Shown here in pieces: positions 8,003 to 16,384 of a stretch of DNA of 64,000 nucleotides (its first letter is position 1; each line of letters starts with the position of its first letter). The translations under genes were made by a program, and so were the position numbers. The notes under the pieces were generated by a model that ran no database searches, was not told where the DNA came from, and was given only the letters and a program-made list of their open reading frames with translations. This stretch comes from Chromobacterium sp. IIBBL 290-4 (GTDB lineage: Bacteria > Pseudomonadota > Gammaproteobacteria > Burkholderiales > Chromobacteriaceae): assembly GCF_024207115.1 (NCBI RefSeq), contig NZ_CP100128.1, positions 3,782,001 through 3,846,000 of the forward strand, written 5' to 3'.

Positions 8003-8167
8003 ATGTTGCCGCTGCTGGCATCGCCGAGGGGCGATCTAGTGTGGCTGCTGGATGAAAATCGCGACGGCCTCATCGACAAGGCCTGGCGAGGCGGGCGCAT
8101 GGCGGGCGTTGCCGCCGCCAGCGGCCGCAATGGCATGGCGCTGTGGTCAGAACAGGCAGATGAGTAG
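8003..8167 (+). pseudogene. 3' fragment of a lost gene (DENRDGLID segment)
   Basis: A high-GC frame, open from 7985, reads LVWLLDENRDGLIDKAWRGG and ends at TAG 8165-8167. Codon use is like the chromosome, unlike the low-GC patch just before it. DENRDGLID has the acidic spacing of a calcium-binding loop, though the twelfth position is Trp. No promoter or ribosome site precedes the first ATG at 8003. The simplest reading is the tail of a plus-strand gene cut away when the 5.5-8 kb region was rearranged. Confidence 0.4.
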
Positions 8168-8173
8168 GGGAGA

Positions 8174-8194
8174 GGTCAGCCTGTGCGGCTGACC
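8174..8194. other. Hairpin after ubiB
   Basis: GGTCAGCC / GGCTGACC with a five-base loop lies ten bases beyond the ubiB stop. It lacks a T tract on either strand, so termination is possible but unproven. Confidence 0.4.
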
Positions 8195-8203
8195 GCTGCA
8201 AGG

Positions 8204-9886
8204 CTACAGCTCTTTGCCGGAGCGCCAGATCGACCAGACCAGCCAGATGCTGTTGAACAGCGCCAGCATGAAGCCGAAAAAGCCGAAAAAGGGCAGGCCA
8301 AACAGTTTGGGGCCGGCGTTCACCGTCATGACGATGGATGAGCCTATGATCAGGCAGCCGGTGACGATGCCCATGGTCAGCCGGTTGCTGCTGCGGTCCA
8401 GCTGTTTGCCGAAGCTGTCCAGACGCTGCAAGTCCAGATTGACGCGGAACTTGCCGTGGCGCATGTCTCGGCCTACGCGCACCAGGTCGCGGGGCAGGCC
8501 GGTGAGCATCTCCAGGCCTTCCGATATCGTCTGGCGGCCTCGCTTGAGCAGCGCCGCCGGATGGTAGCGGGCGACGATCAGCTCTTTGACGAAGGGTGTG
8601 ATGTGGGCCACCAGCTGGAAGTCGGGGTTCAATTGCCGGCCCAGGCCCTCCAGCGTGATCAGGGCCTTGAACAGCAGGGCCATGTCCGGCGGCAGCACGA
8701 TGCCGTGGTTGCGGATCAGGCCCATGATGTCGGCGATCAGCTGGCTGATGTTCAGGCCTTTGAGCGGCACATGCTCGTACTGGAACATGAATTCGCCCAC
8801 TTCGTCGGCGAATTTCTGCATGTCCACCGGCGTGCTGCCTGTCCATTCGATCAGCACGTCGATGATGCCGTGTTCGTCGCGCTCGGCCACCGCCGACAGC
8901 AGATCGACGATTTCATCGCGGCGGGCATGGCTGATGCGGCCGACCATGCCGAAATCGACGAAAGCGATGCGGTGGTCGTCCAGAAACAGCACATTGCCGG
9001 GATGGGGGTCGGCATGGAAGAAGCCGTTGACCAGAATCATCTTCAGCACCGCATCGGCGCCGCGCTGGGCCAGCAGCACCGGATCCAGTCCCTGCGTTTC
9101 CAGCTTGTCCAGCTCATTGGCCGACACGCCGTGGATGAAGTCCTGCACATTGACTTCCGCGCGGGTGTAATCCCAATGGACTTTGGGCACGACGACATGG
9201 GGATCGTCGGAAAAGTCCTTGGCGAAGCGTTCCATGCTGCGCGCCTCTACAGCCAGATCCAGCTCACGCCTCAGCGAACGGGTGAACTGGACGACGATCC
9301 CCGCCGGTTGATAGCGGCGCAGCTCGGGAAACTCGGTTTCCAGCAGGTGGGCGAGGTGGGCCAGAATGCGCAGATCGGCCTCCACCTTGTCCAGAATGCC
9401 GGGCCGGCGCAGCTTGACCGCCACTTCATGGCCATCCTTTAAACGCGCGCGGTGCACTTGGGCGATGGAGGCGGAGCCTATCGGATGCATGTCGAACTCG
9501 GCGAACAGCGCTTCGGGCCCATCGCCCAGCGCCTCCACCAGCATGCGGCGGACCAAGGCTTCCGGCACCGGCGGCACCCGGTTCTGCAGTTTTTCGAACT
9601 CGTCTATCCAGTCGGGCGGAAAGACGTCCACCCGCGTGGAGAGAATCTGACCCAGCTTGATGAAGGTGGGGCCCAGCTCTTCGAACGCCAGCCTCACCCT
9701 TACCGCCGTGGGCAGCGCGGATTCATTTTCCGGCAACGACAAATTGAGCCATTCGCCGGCTTTTTCCACCGCTCGCGGCAATTTGAGCCGCTGCGCGAAC
9801 TCTCCTAGTCCGTGGCGGATCAAAATTCCGCTGATTTCCCTTAGGCGCGGTAAGTCCCGCATTGCAATCAAGGTTTCCCGAATCAT
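8204..9886 (-). CDS. ubiB: UbiB/AarF family atypical kinase
   Basis: UbiB is an ADCK-type atypical kinase or ATPase needed for ubiquinone synthesis in the inner membrane. The 560 residues include the family's KxGQ motif (FIKLGQILSTR, about 75-85), the Ala-rich nucleotide loop (SASIAQVHRARL), the catalytic Lys (VAVKLRRPGI), the catalytic loop with metal ligands (HADPHPGNVLFL, then VDFGMVGRI) and two C-terminal membrane helices (about 505-525 and 530-550). Length fits UbiB. The start at 9886 faces the NlpC/P60 gene divergently with only about 60 bases between, so the promoters must overlap. Other ubi genes are not nearby. Confidence 0.88.
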   Translation of the reverse strand: MIRETLIAMRDLPRLREISGILIRHGLGEFAQRLKLPRAVEKAGEWLNLSLPENESALPTAVRVRLAFEELGPTFIKLGQILSTRVDVFPPDWIDEFEKLQNRVPPVPEALVRRMLVEALGDGPEALFAEFDMHPIGSASIAQVHRARLKDGHEVAVKLRRPGILDKVEADLRILAHLAHLLETEFPELRRYQPAGIVVQFTRSLRRELDLAVEARSMERFAKDFSDDPHVVVPKVHWDYTRAEVNVQDFIHGVSANELDKLETQGLDPVLLAQRGADAVLKMILVNGFFHADPHPGNVLFLDDHRIAFVDFGMVGRISHARRDEIVDLLSAVAERDEHGIIDVLIEWTGSTPVDMQKFADEVGEFMFQYEHVPLKGLNISQLIADIMGLIRNHGIVLPPDMALLFKALITLEGLGRQLNPDFQLVAHITPFVKELIVARYHPAALLKRGRQTISEGLEMLTGLPRDLVRVGRDMRHGKFRVNLDLQRLDSFGKQLDRSSNRLTMGIVTGCLIIGSSIVMTVNAGPKLFGLPFFGFFGFMLALFNSIWLVWSIWRSGKEL

Positions 9887-9946
9887 GTGTTTTTCGCCGT
9901 CCCGCTTGGCTTTACACTACCGGCCCTGTCCGATAGAGTGCGGCCT

Positions 9947-10684
9947 ATGAAATTGCAACTCCGTTTATCTGCCCTGGTGCTGGCGGGCGTGATGATGCTC
10001 GCCCAGGCCGCGCCAGAGAAGGCGCCTGTGGACAGCCGCGCTCCCGCTGCCGACCGCTCCGCGCCGGATGCCCCGGATGATCCCATCTCCAAATATTCCG
10101 CTCCCCAAGAGGATGCGGTGGGAGATCTGCTTTTGCAAGCGATGAGCCTGTTGGGCGTCGCCTATCGTTTTGGCGGCAATACGCCGGACGATGGCCTGGA
10201 TTGCAGCGGCTTCATCCGCTATGTGTTCCAGAAATCGCTGCGGGTGAATCTGCCGCGCACCGCCGCCGAGATGGCCCATATCGGCAAGGCCGTAGGCCGC
10301 GGCGAACTGATGCCGGGCGATCTGGTCTTTTTCAATACGCGCGGCTTCAATTACTCCCATGTCGGCATCTACATGGGCAACAACAAATTCATCCATGCGC
10401 CGCGCACCGGCAAGAACATAGAAGTGGCCAACCTGAGCCAGAGCTACTGGACCGGACGCTACAACGGCGCGCGACGGGTCAATCGTAGCACTGCCTACCT
10501 GCCGGCGGACACTTCTGATGACGTCAGCGTGAAATCGGGCGCTAAAAAAGCCGCGCCTGAGGCCAAATGCCGCAAGGGCCACAAGAAGTGCAAGGCTGAG
10601 GTGGCCTCGGCCAAGAAAGAGAAGGGCGGCAAGTCGGCCAAGGCCGGCAAGAGCGGCGGGAAAAAGAAAAAGGGCAGGCATTAA
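9947..10684 (+). CDS. Secreted NlpC/P60 peptidoglycan endopeptidase with lysine-rich tail
   Basis: NlpC/P60 enzymes cut peptide bonds in cell-wall peptides. The 245-residue product has a signal peptide (MKLQLRLSALVLAGVMMLAQ), a linker, then the domain at about residues 60-175: catalytic Cys in LDCSGFIRYVF, first His in SHVGIYMG, and a polar/His partner in KFIHAPRTGK. The last 50 residues are a very basic tail rich in Lys, Gly and Ala with two cysteines (KCRKGHKKCKAEV), unusual for the family and perhaps for binding wall or DNA polymers. The ATG at 9947 is chosen because the signal peptide begins there. Confidence 0.85.
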   Translation: MKLQLRLSALVLAGVMMLAQAAPEKAPVDSRAPAADRSAPDAPDDPISKYSAPQEDAVGDLLLQAMSLLGVAYRFGGNTPDDGLDCSGFIRYVFQKSLRVNLPRTAAEMAHIGKAVGRGELMPGDLVFFNTRGFNYSHVGIYMGNNKFIHAPRTGKNIEVANLSQSYWTGRYNGARRVNRSTAYLPADTSDDVSVKSGAKKAAPEAKCRKGHKKCKAEVASAKKEKGGKSAKAGKSGGKKKKGRH

Positions 10685-10696
10685 GTTTGCCACGGC

Positions 10697-10727
10697 GATG
10701 CCCGCGTAGCGCGGGCATCTTGTTTTT
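10697..10727 (+). terminator. Rho-independent terminator after the NlpC/P60 gene
   Basis: GATGCCCGC / GCGGGCATC with a five-base loop is followed by TTGTTTTT, 12 bases past the stop codon. Confidence 0.85.
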
Positions 10728-10748
10728 GGAATTTTGGATAAATTAGCG

Positions 10749-10970
10749 ATGGCTTTGAAAATCGACATGCCGGTGTGGCGAGATCCGGAAGGCAATGTGG
10801 TGGCTTGCGTCGAAAAACTGAAAGTGATGCGCGAGAATCTGGAAGAGATCGCGCAGCTGGCGCAGGATGCTTTTGAAGACGCGGTGCTGATGGGCTGCGA
10901 GGAAAATCAGGTGCGCGACTATCTGGCCGCGCTGATGCAGAGCCTGGAAAACCCCTACCGTTCCGAGTGA
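10749..10970 (+). CDS. Small conserved-looking protein of unknown function
   Basis: A 73-residue acidic, helical, soluble protein (AQLAQDAFEDAVLMGCEENQ in its middle; no membrane segment or signal). A TTG at 10734 would add five residues, but the ATG at 10749 is the better start. It begins just after a terminator and ends nine bases before the LolC/E gene, so it is probably the first gene of that operon. I do not recognise a family; a link to lipoprotein export is only positional. Confidence 0.65.
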   Translation: MALKIDMPVWRDPEGNVVACVEKLKVMRENLEEIAQLAQDAFEDAVLMGCEENQVRDYLAALMQSLENPYRSE

Positions 10971-10979
10971 GACGCCTAC

Positions 10980-12218
10980 ATGCCCTTTGAAGCCTTTATC
11001 GGTCTGCGCTATCTGCGCGCCAAGCGCCGCAACGGTTTTATCTCTTTCATTTCCCTGATTTCCATCGCCGGCATCGGTTTGGGCGTGGCGGCGCTGATCA
11101 TCGTGCTTTCTGTGATGAACGGCTTCCAGAAGGAAGTGCGCGGCCGCATCCTCAGCGTGGCCTCCCATTTGGAAGTGGCCAGCTTCGACGGCCGGCTGCA
11201 AAACTGGCAAGGCGCGCGCAATATGCTGCTCAAACAGCCGCATGTGCAGGCGGCGGCGCCCTTTGTCACCAGCCAGGGCTTGTTCGTTGCCAATGGCAAT
11301 GTGCGCGGCGGCCTGCTGCGCGGCATCGAGCCCAAGCTGGAAAACCAGGTGGTGGATGTCGGCAGCCATATGGTGGCCGGCAAGCTGGACGATCTGCGGC
11401 CCGGCGGCTTCGGCATGGCCATGGGCGTGGAGATGGCGCGCCAGCTGGGCGTTGGGGTCGGCGACAAGGTGACGTTGATGACGCCGCAGGGCAATATCAC
11501 GCCGGCCGGCATGATTCCGCGTTCCAAACAGTTCACCGTGACCGGCATCTTCAAGGTGGACATGTTCGAGTTCGACTCTTCGTTGGCCATGGTCAACCTG
11601 CGCGACGCGCAGGTGCTGGAGCGCATGGGCGACGGCGTGAGCGGGGTGCGGCTGAAGCTGGATGATCCGATGCTGGCGCCAAGCGTGAAGGAAACCTTGC
11701 GGGCGCAGCTGCCGCAGCAGATGGTGACCGACTGGACCGACACCAATGCCAATTATTTCCGCGCAGTGCAGATCGAGAAACGGATGATGACCATCATCCT
11801 GACGCTGATCGTCGCGGTGGCGGCTTTCAATCTGGTGTCGACGCTGGTGATGGTGGTCACCGACAAGCAGGCCGATATCGCCATCCTGCGCACGCTGGGC
11901 GCCTCGCCGGCCAGCATCATGAAGATTTTCATGATCCAGGGCTCGGTGGCCGGCGTGCTGGGCACCTTGTCCGGCGCGGTCGGCGGCGTGGCCATTGCGC
12001 TGAACCTGGATGTGATCGTCCCCATTATCGAACGCATCATCGGCGCCAAAATTCTAAGCAGCGACGTTTACATGATCGATTATCTGCCATCCGATGTGCA
12101 GTGGGGCGATGTCTCCACCATCACCATCATCTCGCTGATTCTGGCGCTGCTGGCTACGCTGTACCCCAGCTGGCGCGCGGCGCGCACCCAACCGGCGGAG
12201 GCGCTGCGCTATGAGTAA
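10980..12218 (+). CDS. lolC: Lipoprotein-releasing system membrane subunit (LolC/LolE type)
   Basis: This is the inner-membrane subunit of the LolCDE exporter, which frees mature lipoproteins for transfer to the LolA chaperone. The 412 residues show the MacB-like plan: N-terminal membrane helix after [20 protein letters not shown] (about 25-48), a large periplasmic domain (50-270), and three C-terminal helices (about 270-300, 315-350, 375-400) ending in the ATPase-contact region [17 protein letters not shown]. Only one such subunit gene is present next to lolD, so the complex may be a homodimer of a LolF-like hybrid, or a second subunit is encoded elsewhere. The stop overlaps the lolD start by eight bases. 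Confidence 0.92.
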   Translation: MPFEAFIGLRYLRAKRRNGFISFISLISIAGIGLGVAALIIVLSVMNGFQKEVRGRILSVASHLEVASFDGRLQNWQGARNMLLKQPHVQAAAPFVTSQGLFVANGNVRGGLLRGIEPKLENQVVDVGSHMVAGKLDDLRPGGFGMAMGVEMARQLGVGVGDKVTLMTPQGNITPAGMIPRSKQFTVTGIFKVDMFEFDSSLAMVNLRDAQVLERMGDGVSGVRLKLDDPMLAPSVKETLRAQLPQQMVTDWTDTNANYFRAVQIEKRMMTIILTLIVAVAAFNLVSTLVMVVTDKQADIAILRTLGASPASIMKIFMIQGSVAGVLGTLSGAVGGVAIALNLDVIVPIIERIIGAKILSSDVYMIDYLPSDVQWGDVSTITIISLILALLATLYPSWRAARTQPAEALRYE

Positions 12219-12897
12219 GGTATTGAGCTGCCGCGGCCTCGGCAAACGCTATCAGGAAGGCAAGCTGGCGCTGGATGTGCTGTCCGGCATCGATCTGGAA
12301 GTGAACAAAGGCGAGCACCTGGCCATCGTCGGCGCATCGGGATCCGGCAAGAGCACGCTGCTGCACTTGCTGGGCGGCCTGGACACGCCTACGTCCGGCG
12401 CCGTGGAGGTGCTGGGCAAGGATCTGTCCAAGCTGTCCGAGCAGGAGCGCGGCAAGCTGCGCAATGAGTCCATGGGCTTTGTTTACCAGTTTCATCACTT
12501 GCTGCCGGAGTTCTCGGCGCTGGAAAACGTGATGATGCCCTTGCTGATCCGCCGCATGGATAAGCAAGAGGCCGCGCGCCGCGCCGGCGAGATGCTGGAG
12601 CGGGTGGGGCTGGGCAAACGCGTGGAGCACAAGCCGGGCGAGCTGTCCGGCGGCGAGCGCCAGCGGGCCGCCATCGCGCGGGCCTTGGTCACCCAGCCAG
12701 CCTGCCTGTTGGCCGACGAGCCGACCGGCAATCTGGATGCCCATACCGCCGGCCAGGTGTTCGAGCTGATGCTGGAGCTGAACCGCACCTCGGGCACCAG
12801 CTTGATCATCGTCACCCACGATATGGAGTTGGCCGCGCGTACGCAGCGGGTGCTGCGGTTGAACGAAGGGCGGCTGGCGCAGTCAGAACAGATTTGA
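12211..12897 (+). CDS. lolD: Lipoprotein-releasing system ATP-binding subunit
   Basis: LolD powers lipoprotein release. The 228-residue ABC ATPase has Walker A (GASGSGKST, about 42-50), Q-loop, the signature [15 protein letters not shown] (about 145), Walker B ([12 protein letters not shown]) and the H-loop His ([10 protein letters not shown]). The LolD-specific segment [21 protein letters not shown] is clear. Start and lolC stop overlap, implying coupled translation. Confidence 0.95.
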   Translation: MSKVLSCRGLGKRYQEGKLALDVLSGIDLEVNKGEHLAIVGASGSGKSTLLHLLGGLDTPTSGAVEVLGKDLSKLSEQERGKLRNESMGFVYQFHHLLPEFSALENVMMPLLIRRMDKQEAARRAGEMLERVGLGKRVEHKPGELSGGERQRAAIARALVTQPACLLADEPTGNLDAHTAGQVFELMLELNRTSGTSLIIVTHDMELAARTQRVLRLNEGRLAQSEQI

Positions 12898-12904
12898 TTT
12901 TGAC

Positions 12905-12933
12905 GAAACCGCCCGCGAGGCGGTTTCCTGTTT
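12905..12933 (+). terminator. Hairpin after lolD
   Basis: GAAACCGCC / GGCGGTTTC with a five-base loop followed by CTGTTT. The T tract is short, so termination may be partial. Confidence 0.6.
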
Positions 12934-12951
12934 AAGCCAAGGAGAAGAATA

Positions 12952-14241
12952 TTGCTGTGGTTCCTCCGTAAGGAAATGGACTTTTTCGCGCTGCTGGACG
13001 CGCTGCAGACGCCGAATGGTTTGATCGAGCTGGGCATTGGCGCGGTCTGCGTGATGTTGGCGCTGGTCTTCGCCCGCAAGATGTATCACCGCTGGTTCGC
13101 GCATGATCCGGAGCGCTATGAGCAGTTCTTGCCTTACACCGGCTTCCGGTTGGTGTTGCCGGTATCGGCCCAATTATTGGTGATTCTCGCCAGCCTGGCC
13201 TGGAGCCGTCTGGAACACGCGCCGATGTTGGTGTTGCATATTTTCAGCGCGCTGTTGTTCTGGTTGGCGATTATCCGTCTGTGCACCGCCGTGGTCAGAC
13301 AAGCCTTCCCGCATGGCCGTTTCGAGCGCCATTCCGAACACCTGCTGGCCACGGTGCTGTGGCTGGGTTTTGTCAGCTGGGCGATCGGCTTTGATGTGGC
13401 GGTGACGGATTGGCTGGAGTCGATCAGCTTTTCGGTCGGCAAGACCAAGCTGGATCTCCTGACCATCATCAATGGCCTGCTGTGGGTGACGGTGATTGTG
13501 GTGGTGGCGCTGTGGGCCAGCCGCTTGATCGAAGCGCGCATCATGAAGCTCAAGCACCTCGATTCGAACTTGCGCATCGTATTCGCCAAGCTCACCCGCA
13601 CCGTGCTGGTGATCGCGGCGGTGCTGATCGCGCTGCCGGTGGTGGGCATCGATCTGACCGTGTTGTCGGTCTTCGGCGGCGCGGTCGGTATCGGTCTGGG
13701 TTTCGGCTTGCAGAAGATCGCCAGCAACTTCGTGTCCGGCTTCATCATTCTGCTGGACCGGTCCATCCGCATTGGCGACCGGCTGATGGTCGACAACCGC
13801 GTCGGCTATGTCACTAAAATGACGTCGCGCTACGTGGTGCTGAAGGGCGCGGACGGCACCGAGGCGCTGGTGCCGAACGACACGCTGATTTCCGGCACGG
13901 TGATCAACCAGTCTTATTCCGACAAGAATATGTGGACCAGTCTGCCGGTTTCGGTGGCTTACGGCACCGATCTGGACTTGGCGCTGTCCTTGCTCAAACA
14001 GGCGGCGAATCAGCCGCGCGTGCTGAAGAACCCCAGTCCCAACGCTTTCGTCACCTTGTTTGCCGACAGCGGCATCAATCTGGAGCTGGGTTTCTGGGTA
14101 GCGGATCCGGAAAACGGTTTCATGGGGCTGAAGTCGGACATCAATCTGGCCATCTGGCGTTTGTTCAAACAGCATAATATCGACATCCCTTACCCGCAGC
14201 GGGAAGTCCGCATCGTCGGCAATCTGCCGGCGCAGCAATAA
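12952..14241 (+). CDS. MscS-family mechanosensitive channel with extra membrane helices
   Basis: MscS-type channels open under membrane tension to release solutes. The product is about 429 residues: four or five membrane segments (about 25-45, 60-85, 90-110, 125-150, 170-195), then the pore helix and conserved beta domain (GGAVGIGLGFGLQKIASNFVSG, about 240-262; LLDRSIRIGDRLMVD; VPNDTLISGTVINQSY) and a C-terminal alpha/beta domain ending with PYPQREVRI. The TTG at 12952 is taken as start because AAGGAGAAG lies five bases before it; an ATG at 12976 is the alternative. It sits between lolD and an orphan response regulator, spacing 12 bases to the latter. Confidence 0.87.
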   Translation: MLWFLRKEMDFFALLDALQTPNGLIELGIGAVCVMLALVFARKMYHRWFAHDPERYEQFLPYTGFRLVLPVSAQLLVILASLAWSRLEHAPMLVLHIFSALLFWLAIIRLCTAVVRQAFPHGRFERHSEHLLATVLWLGFVSWAIGFDVAVTDWLESISFSVGKTKLDLLTIINGLLWVTVIVVVALWASRLIEARIMKLKHLDSNLRIVFAKLTRTVLVIAAVLIALPVVGIDLTVLSVFGGAVGIGLGFGLQKIASNFVSGFIILLDRSIRIGDRLMVDNRVGYVTKMTSRYVVLKGADGTEALVPNDTLISGTVINQSYSDKNMWTSLPVSVAYGTDLDLALSLLKQAANQPRVLKNPSPNAFVTLFADSGINLELGFWVADPENGFMGLKSDINLAIWRLFKQHNIDIPYPQREVRIVGNLPAQQ

Positions 14242-14253
14242 TCGGAGGCAAGC

Positions 14254-14874
14254 ATGGGCGCGAAGCGGCTGGCGATCATCGACGACGACGAGGCAGTGCG
14301 CCAGTCGCTGGTTTGGCTATTGGAAGGGCAGGGCTATCAGGCGGTAGGCTATGACGGCGGCGAGGCCTTTCTGGCCGCCGGCGACGGCGAAGAGTACAAT
14401 GGCATTGTGCTGGATCTGCGCCTGTCCGGCATCAGCGGCATTGTGCTGCTGGAAAAACTGTCCGCCTGGGGCTATTGCCCGCCGGTGATCATGCTGACCG
14501 CGCATGGCGATGTGCCGCACGCGGTGGCGGCGTTGAAACTGGGCGCGCTGGATTTCATCGAAAAACCGTTTGACGACGTGCATCTGCTGGAGCGCGCGGC
14601 CGCCGCGGTGGCTTTGGACGAGCAGAACCGCGAGCGCCATGGCTATCAGCGCAAGGTGTCGGCCGCGCTGGCGCAATTGACCGACCGGGAGCGCGAGGTG
14701 ATGCAGCTGGTGCTGGCCGGCAAGCTGAACAAGCAGATCGCCGAAGAGCTCAACATCAGCATGAAAACGGTGGAGGTCCACCGCTCGCGGGTATTCGAAA
14801 AAATGGGCGTCAAATCCGCCGTGGAGCTGGCCGGCATGCTGGCGGCTCCGGGCGCGCAGGGAGGAAAGGCCTAG
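14254..14874 (+). CDS. FixJ-type two-component response regulator without a neighbouring kinase
   Basis: The 206-residue protein joins a receiver domain (acidic pocket IIDDDEAVRQS, phospho-Asp in GIVLDLRLSG near residue 52, Thr in VIMLTAHGD, Lys in FIEKPFDD) to a LuxR/NarL-type helix-turn-helix (LTDREREVMQLVLAGKLNKQ, then IAEELNISMKTVEVHRSRVF). This is the FixJ layout, a DNA-binding transcription activator. No histidine kinase lies nearby; the genes before and after are mscS-like and nudB, in the same direction and almost touching. Its partner kinase and targets cannot be inferred. Confidence 0.88.
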   Translation: MGAKRLAIIDDDEAVRQSLVWLLEGQGYQAVGYDGGEAFLAAGDGEEYNGIVLDLRLSGISGIVLLEKLSAWGYCPPVIMLTAHGDVPHAVAALKLGALDFIEKPFDDVHLLERAAAAVALDEQNRERHGYQRKVSAALAQLTDREREVMQLVLAGKLNKQIAEELNISMKTVEVHRSRVFEKMGVKSAVELAGMLAAPGAQGGKA

Positions 14875-15327
14875 ATGGGCAATAAGCAGCCGGTGTCGGT
14901 GCTGGTGGTGATCCATAGCCGCGATGGCCAGGTTCTGTTGCTGGAGCGGGCGGACAAGCCCGGCTACTGGCAGTCGGTGACCGGCAGCCGCGAGGGGAGC
15001 GAAGACCTGTTGGAAACCGCGCGGCGCGAGGTGATGGAGGAAACCGGGCTGGATGCGTCCCGCTTCGAGCTCAGCGATTGGCGCCAGGTGAATCGCTACG
15101 AAATCTACCCTCATTGGCGGCACCGCTATCCGGAAGGCGTCACCCACAACGACGAGCATGTGTTCGGCTTGCAATTGCCGCAGCCTTGCGAGGTGGAGTT
15201 GGCGCCGCGCGAGCATCTGGGCTACTGCTGGCTGCCCTGGGCGCAAGCGGCGGAGAAGGTGTTCTCGCCTTCTAATGCCGAGGCTTTGCGCCTGCTGCCG
15301 CAAAAATTGGGTTTGGCTTTGGGCTGA
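14875..15327 (+). CDS. nudB: Dihydroneopterin triphosphate diphosphatase
   Basis: NudB removes pyrophosphate from dihydroneopterin triphosphate in folate synthesis. The 150-residue protein carries the full Nudix box (GSREGSEDLLETARREVMEE then TGL, residues about 40-62). The family-specific features VTGSREGSE, RYEIYPHWRHRYPEGVTHNDEHVFG and the 150-residue length fit NudB better than other Nudix enzymes. The ATG directly follows the regulator's stop codon (TAG-ATG). Confidence 0.88.
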   Translation: MGNKQPVSVLVVIHSRDGQVLLLERADKPGYWQSVTGSREGSEDLLETARREVMEETGLDASRFELSDWRQVNRYEIYPHWRHRYPEGVTHNDEHVFGLQLPQPCEVELAPREHLGYCWLPWAQAAEKVFSPSNAEALRLLPQKLGLALG

Positions 15328-15349
15328 CCCTGAGTCGCTTCTGATCCAG

Positions 15350-15372
15350 AGCCCGCCTTGGCGGGCTTTTTT
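15350..15372 (+). terminator. Rho-independent terminator after nudB
   Basis: AGCCCGCC / GGCGGGCT with a two-base loop followed by TTTTT. Confidence 0.85.
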
Positions 15373-15474
15373 GCGGGCGGACGCTGGCCTGGCAAGGTGT
15401 CGACGAGTGTTGCGTGCGGCGGATCCGGGAAGCGGTGAGGATGAGGGGCCGGCCTGTTGGCCGGCCTGGCGCTG

Positions 15475-16095
15475 TTATTTCTTGATGGATTCCAGATAGA
15501 AGCTCGCCCGCGTCTGATCGTCCCGTGTGTAGGTCATATTGGCCGGGAAAGTCTCCTGGTGCGTGGTGATTTGGATTTCGTGGGTATGCTGATCCCAGTG
15601 GAAGAAGACCGCGCCGGTGGCCACGGCTACGCCGCTGCGATCGAACACATAAATGGCGCAGGTGGTTTCGTTGGTGCTAGAGCTGGAGGGCAGGAACACA
15701 TACTCATCCAGGCCGGACGGCACCTCGACGCGGCCGATGTCGGCGGCTTCGAACACCATTTTGTAGTCGCCCGGCTCGCCGCCGGTTTTGTCATGCAGCT
15801 TCAGGCCCACGGCGAAAGCCGTATCCAGCGCCAGAACCTGGAATTTGGACAGGCCGCTGATCTGCGCGTCGATATTTTGATGACGGCCGGGTTGGTACTC
15901 GTGAGTCAGGCCGCTGCCGTTGATGTGCTGATAACAGCGCACCTTGGCGGTTTCGCCGACCTCCACGGACTTGTACTTGTCGTTGAAGTTGTCGCCGAAG
16001 TCGAAAGTGACGTCGTCGCCCACATGGTAATAGTCGGGCTCGCCCTGCAGATTGGTGGTGCGGAAGAAAGCGATCTGATCCGGTAACAGTGCCAT
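15475..16095 (-). CDS. Unknown beta-rich protein, possibly crystallin-like
   Basis: A 206-residue acidic protein without signal peptide. Residues about 28-75 (VGETAKVRCYQHINGSGLTH, then EYQPGRHQNIDA and GLSKFQVL) have the look of one beta/gamma-crystallin Greek-key motif; the rest is beta-rich with DEYVFLPSSSSTNETTCAIYV. The match is by eye only. The ATG at 16095 is preceded by AAGGAG; a longer frame to 16209 lacks any start signal. It stands alone between nudB and the MFS gene. Confidence 0.6.
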   Translation of the reverse strand: MALLPDQIAFFRTTNLQGEPDYYHVGDDVTFDFGDNFNDKYKSVEVGETAKVRCYQHINGSGLTHEYQPGRHQNIDAQISGLSKFQVLALDTAFAVGLKLHDKTGGEPGDYKMVFEAADIGRVEVPSGLDEYVFLPSSSSTNETTCAIYVFDRSGVAVATGAVFFHWDQHTHEIQITTHQETFPANMTYTRDDQTRASFYLESIKK

Positions 16096-16350
16096 GCGGA
16101 GCTCCTTGATGGATGGGTTCGAGAAAGCAGGTCTGGAGCCGCTGACAAGATCCCGAGGGAGTGCCCGAGCCAAGGCGAGTCGAAGCCCTGGGGCAAGGAG
16201 ATGCAACACAGGATCAAGTGTTTTGTGAGCGGCGCTTAGACTGCAGGGCGCAGCATGACGGCGCGTAGTCAGGCAGGCAATGGGCCAAGCGGCCAGCAGA
16301 GCCGGTCTTGTAAATCCCGCTTTTTATGCAGGTGGCGGAACCGCAGGCGC

Positions 16351-16377
16351 AAAAAAGCCCCGGCCGAAACCGGGGCT
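16351..16377 (-). terminator. Rho-independent terminator after the MFS transporter gene
   Basis: AGCCCCGG / CCGGGGCT with a six-base loop; on the minus strand the stem is followed by six T. It starts eight bases after the stop codon. Confidence 0.85.
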
Positions 16378-16384
16378 GCTAGCC

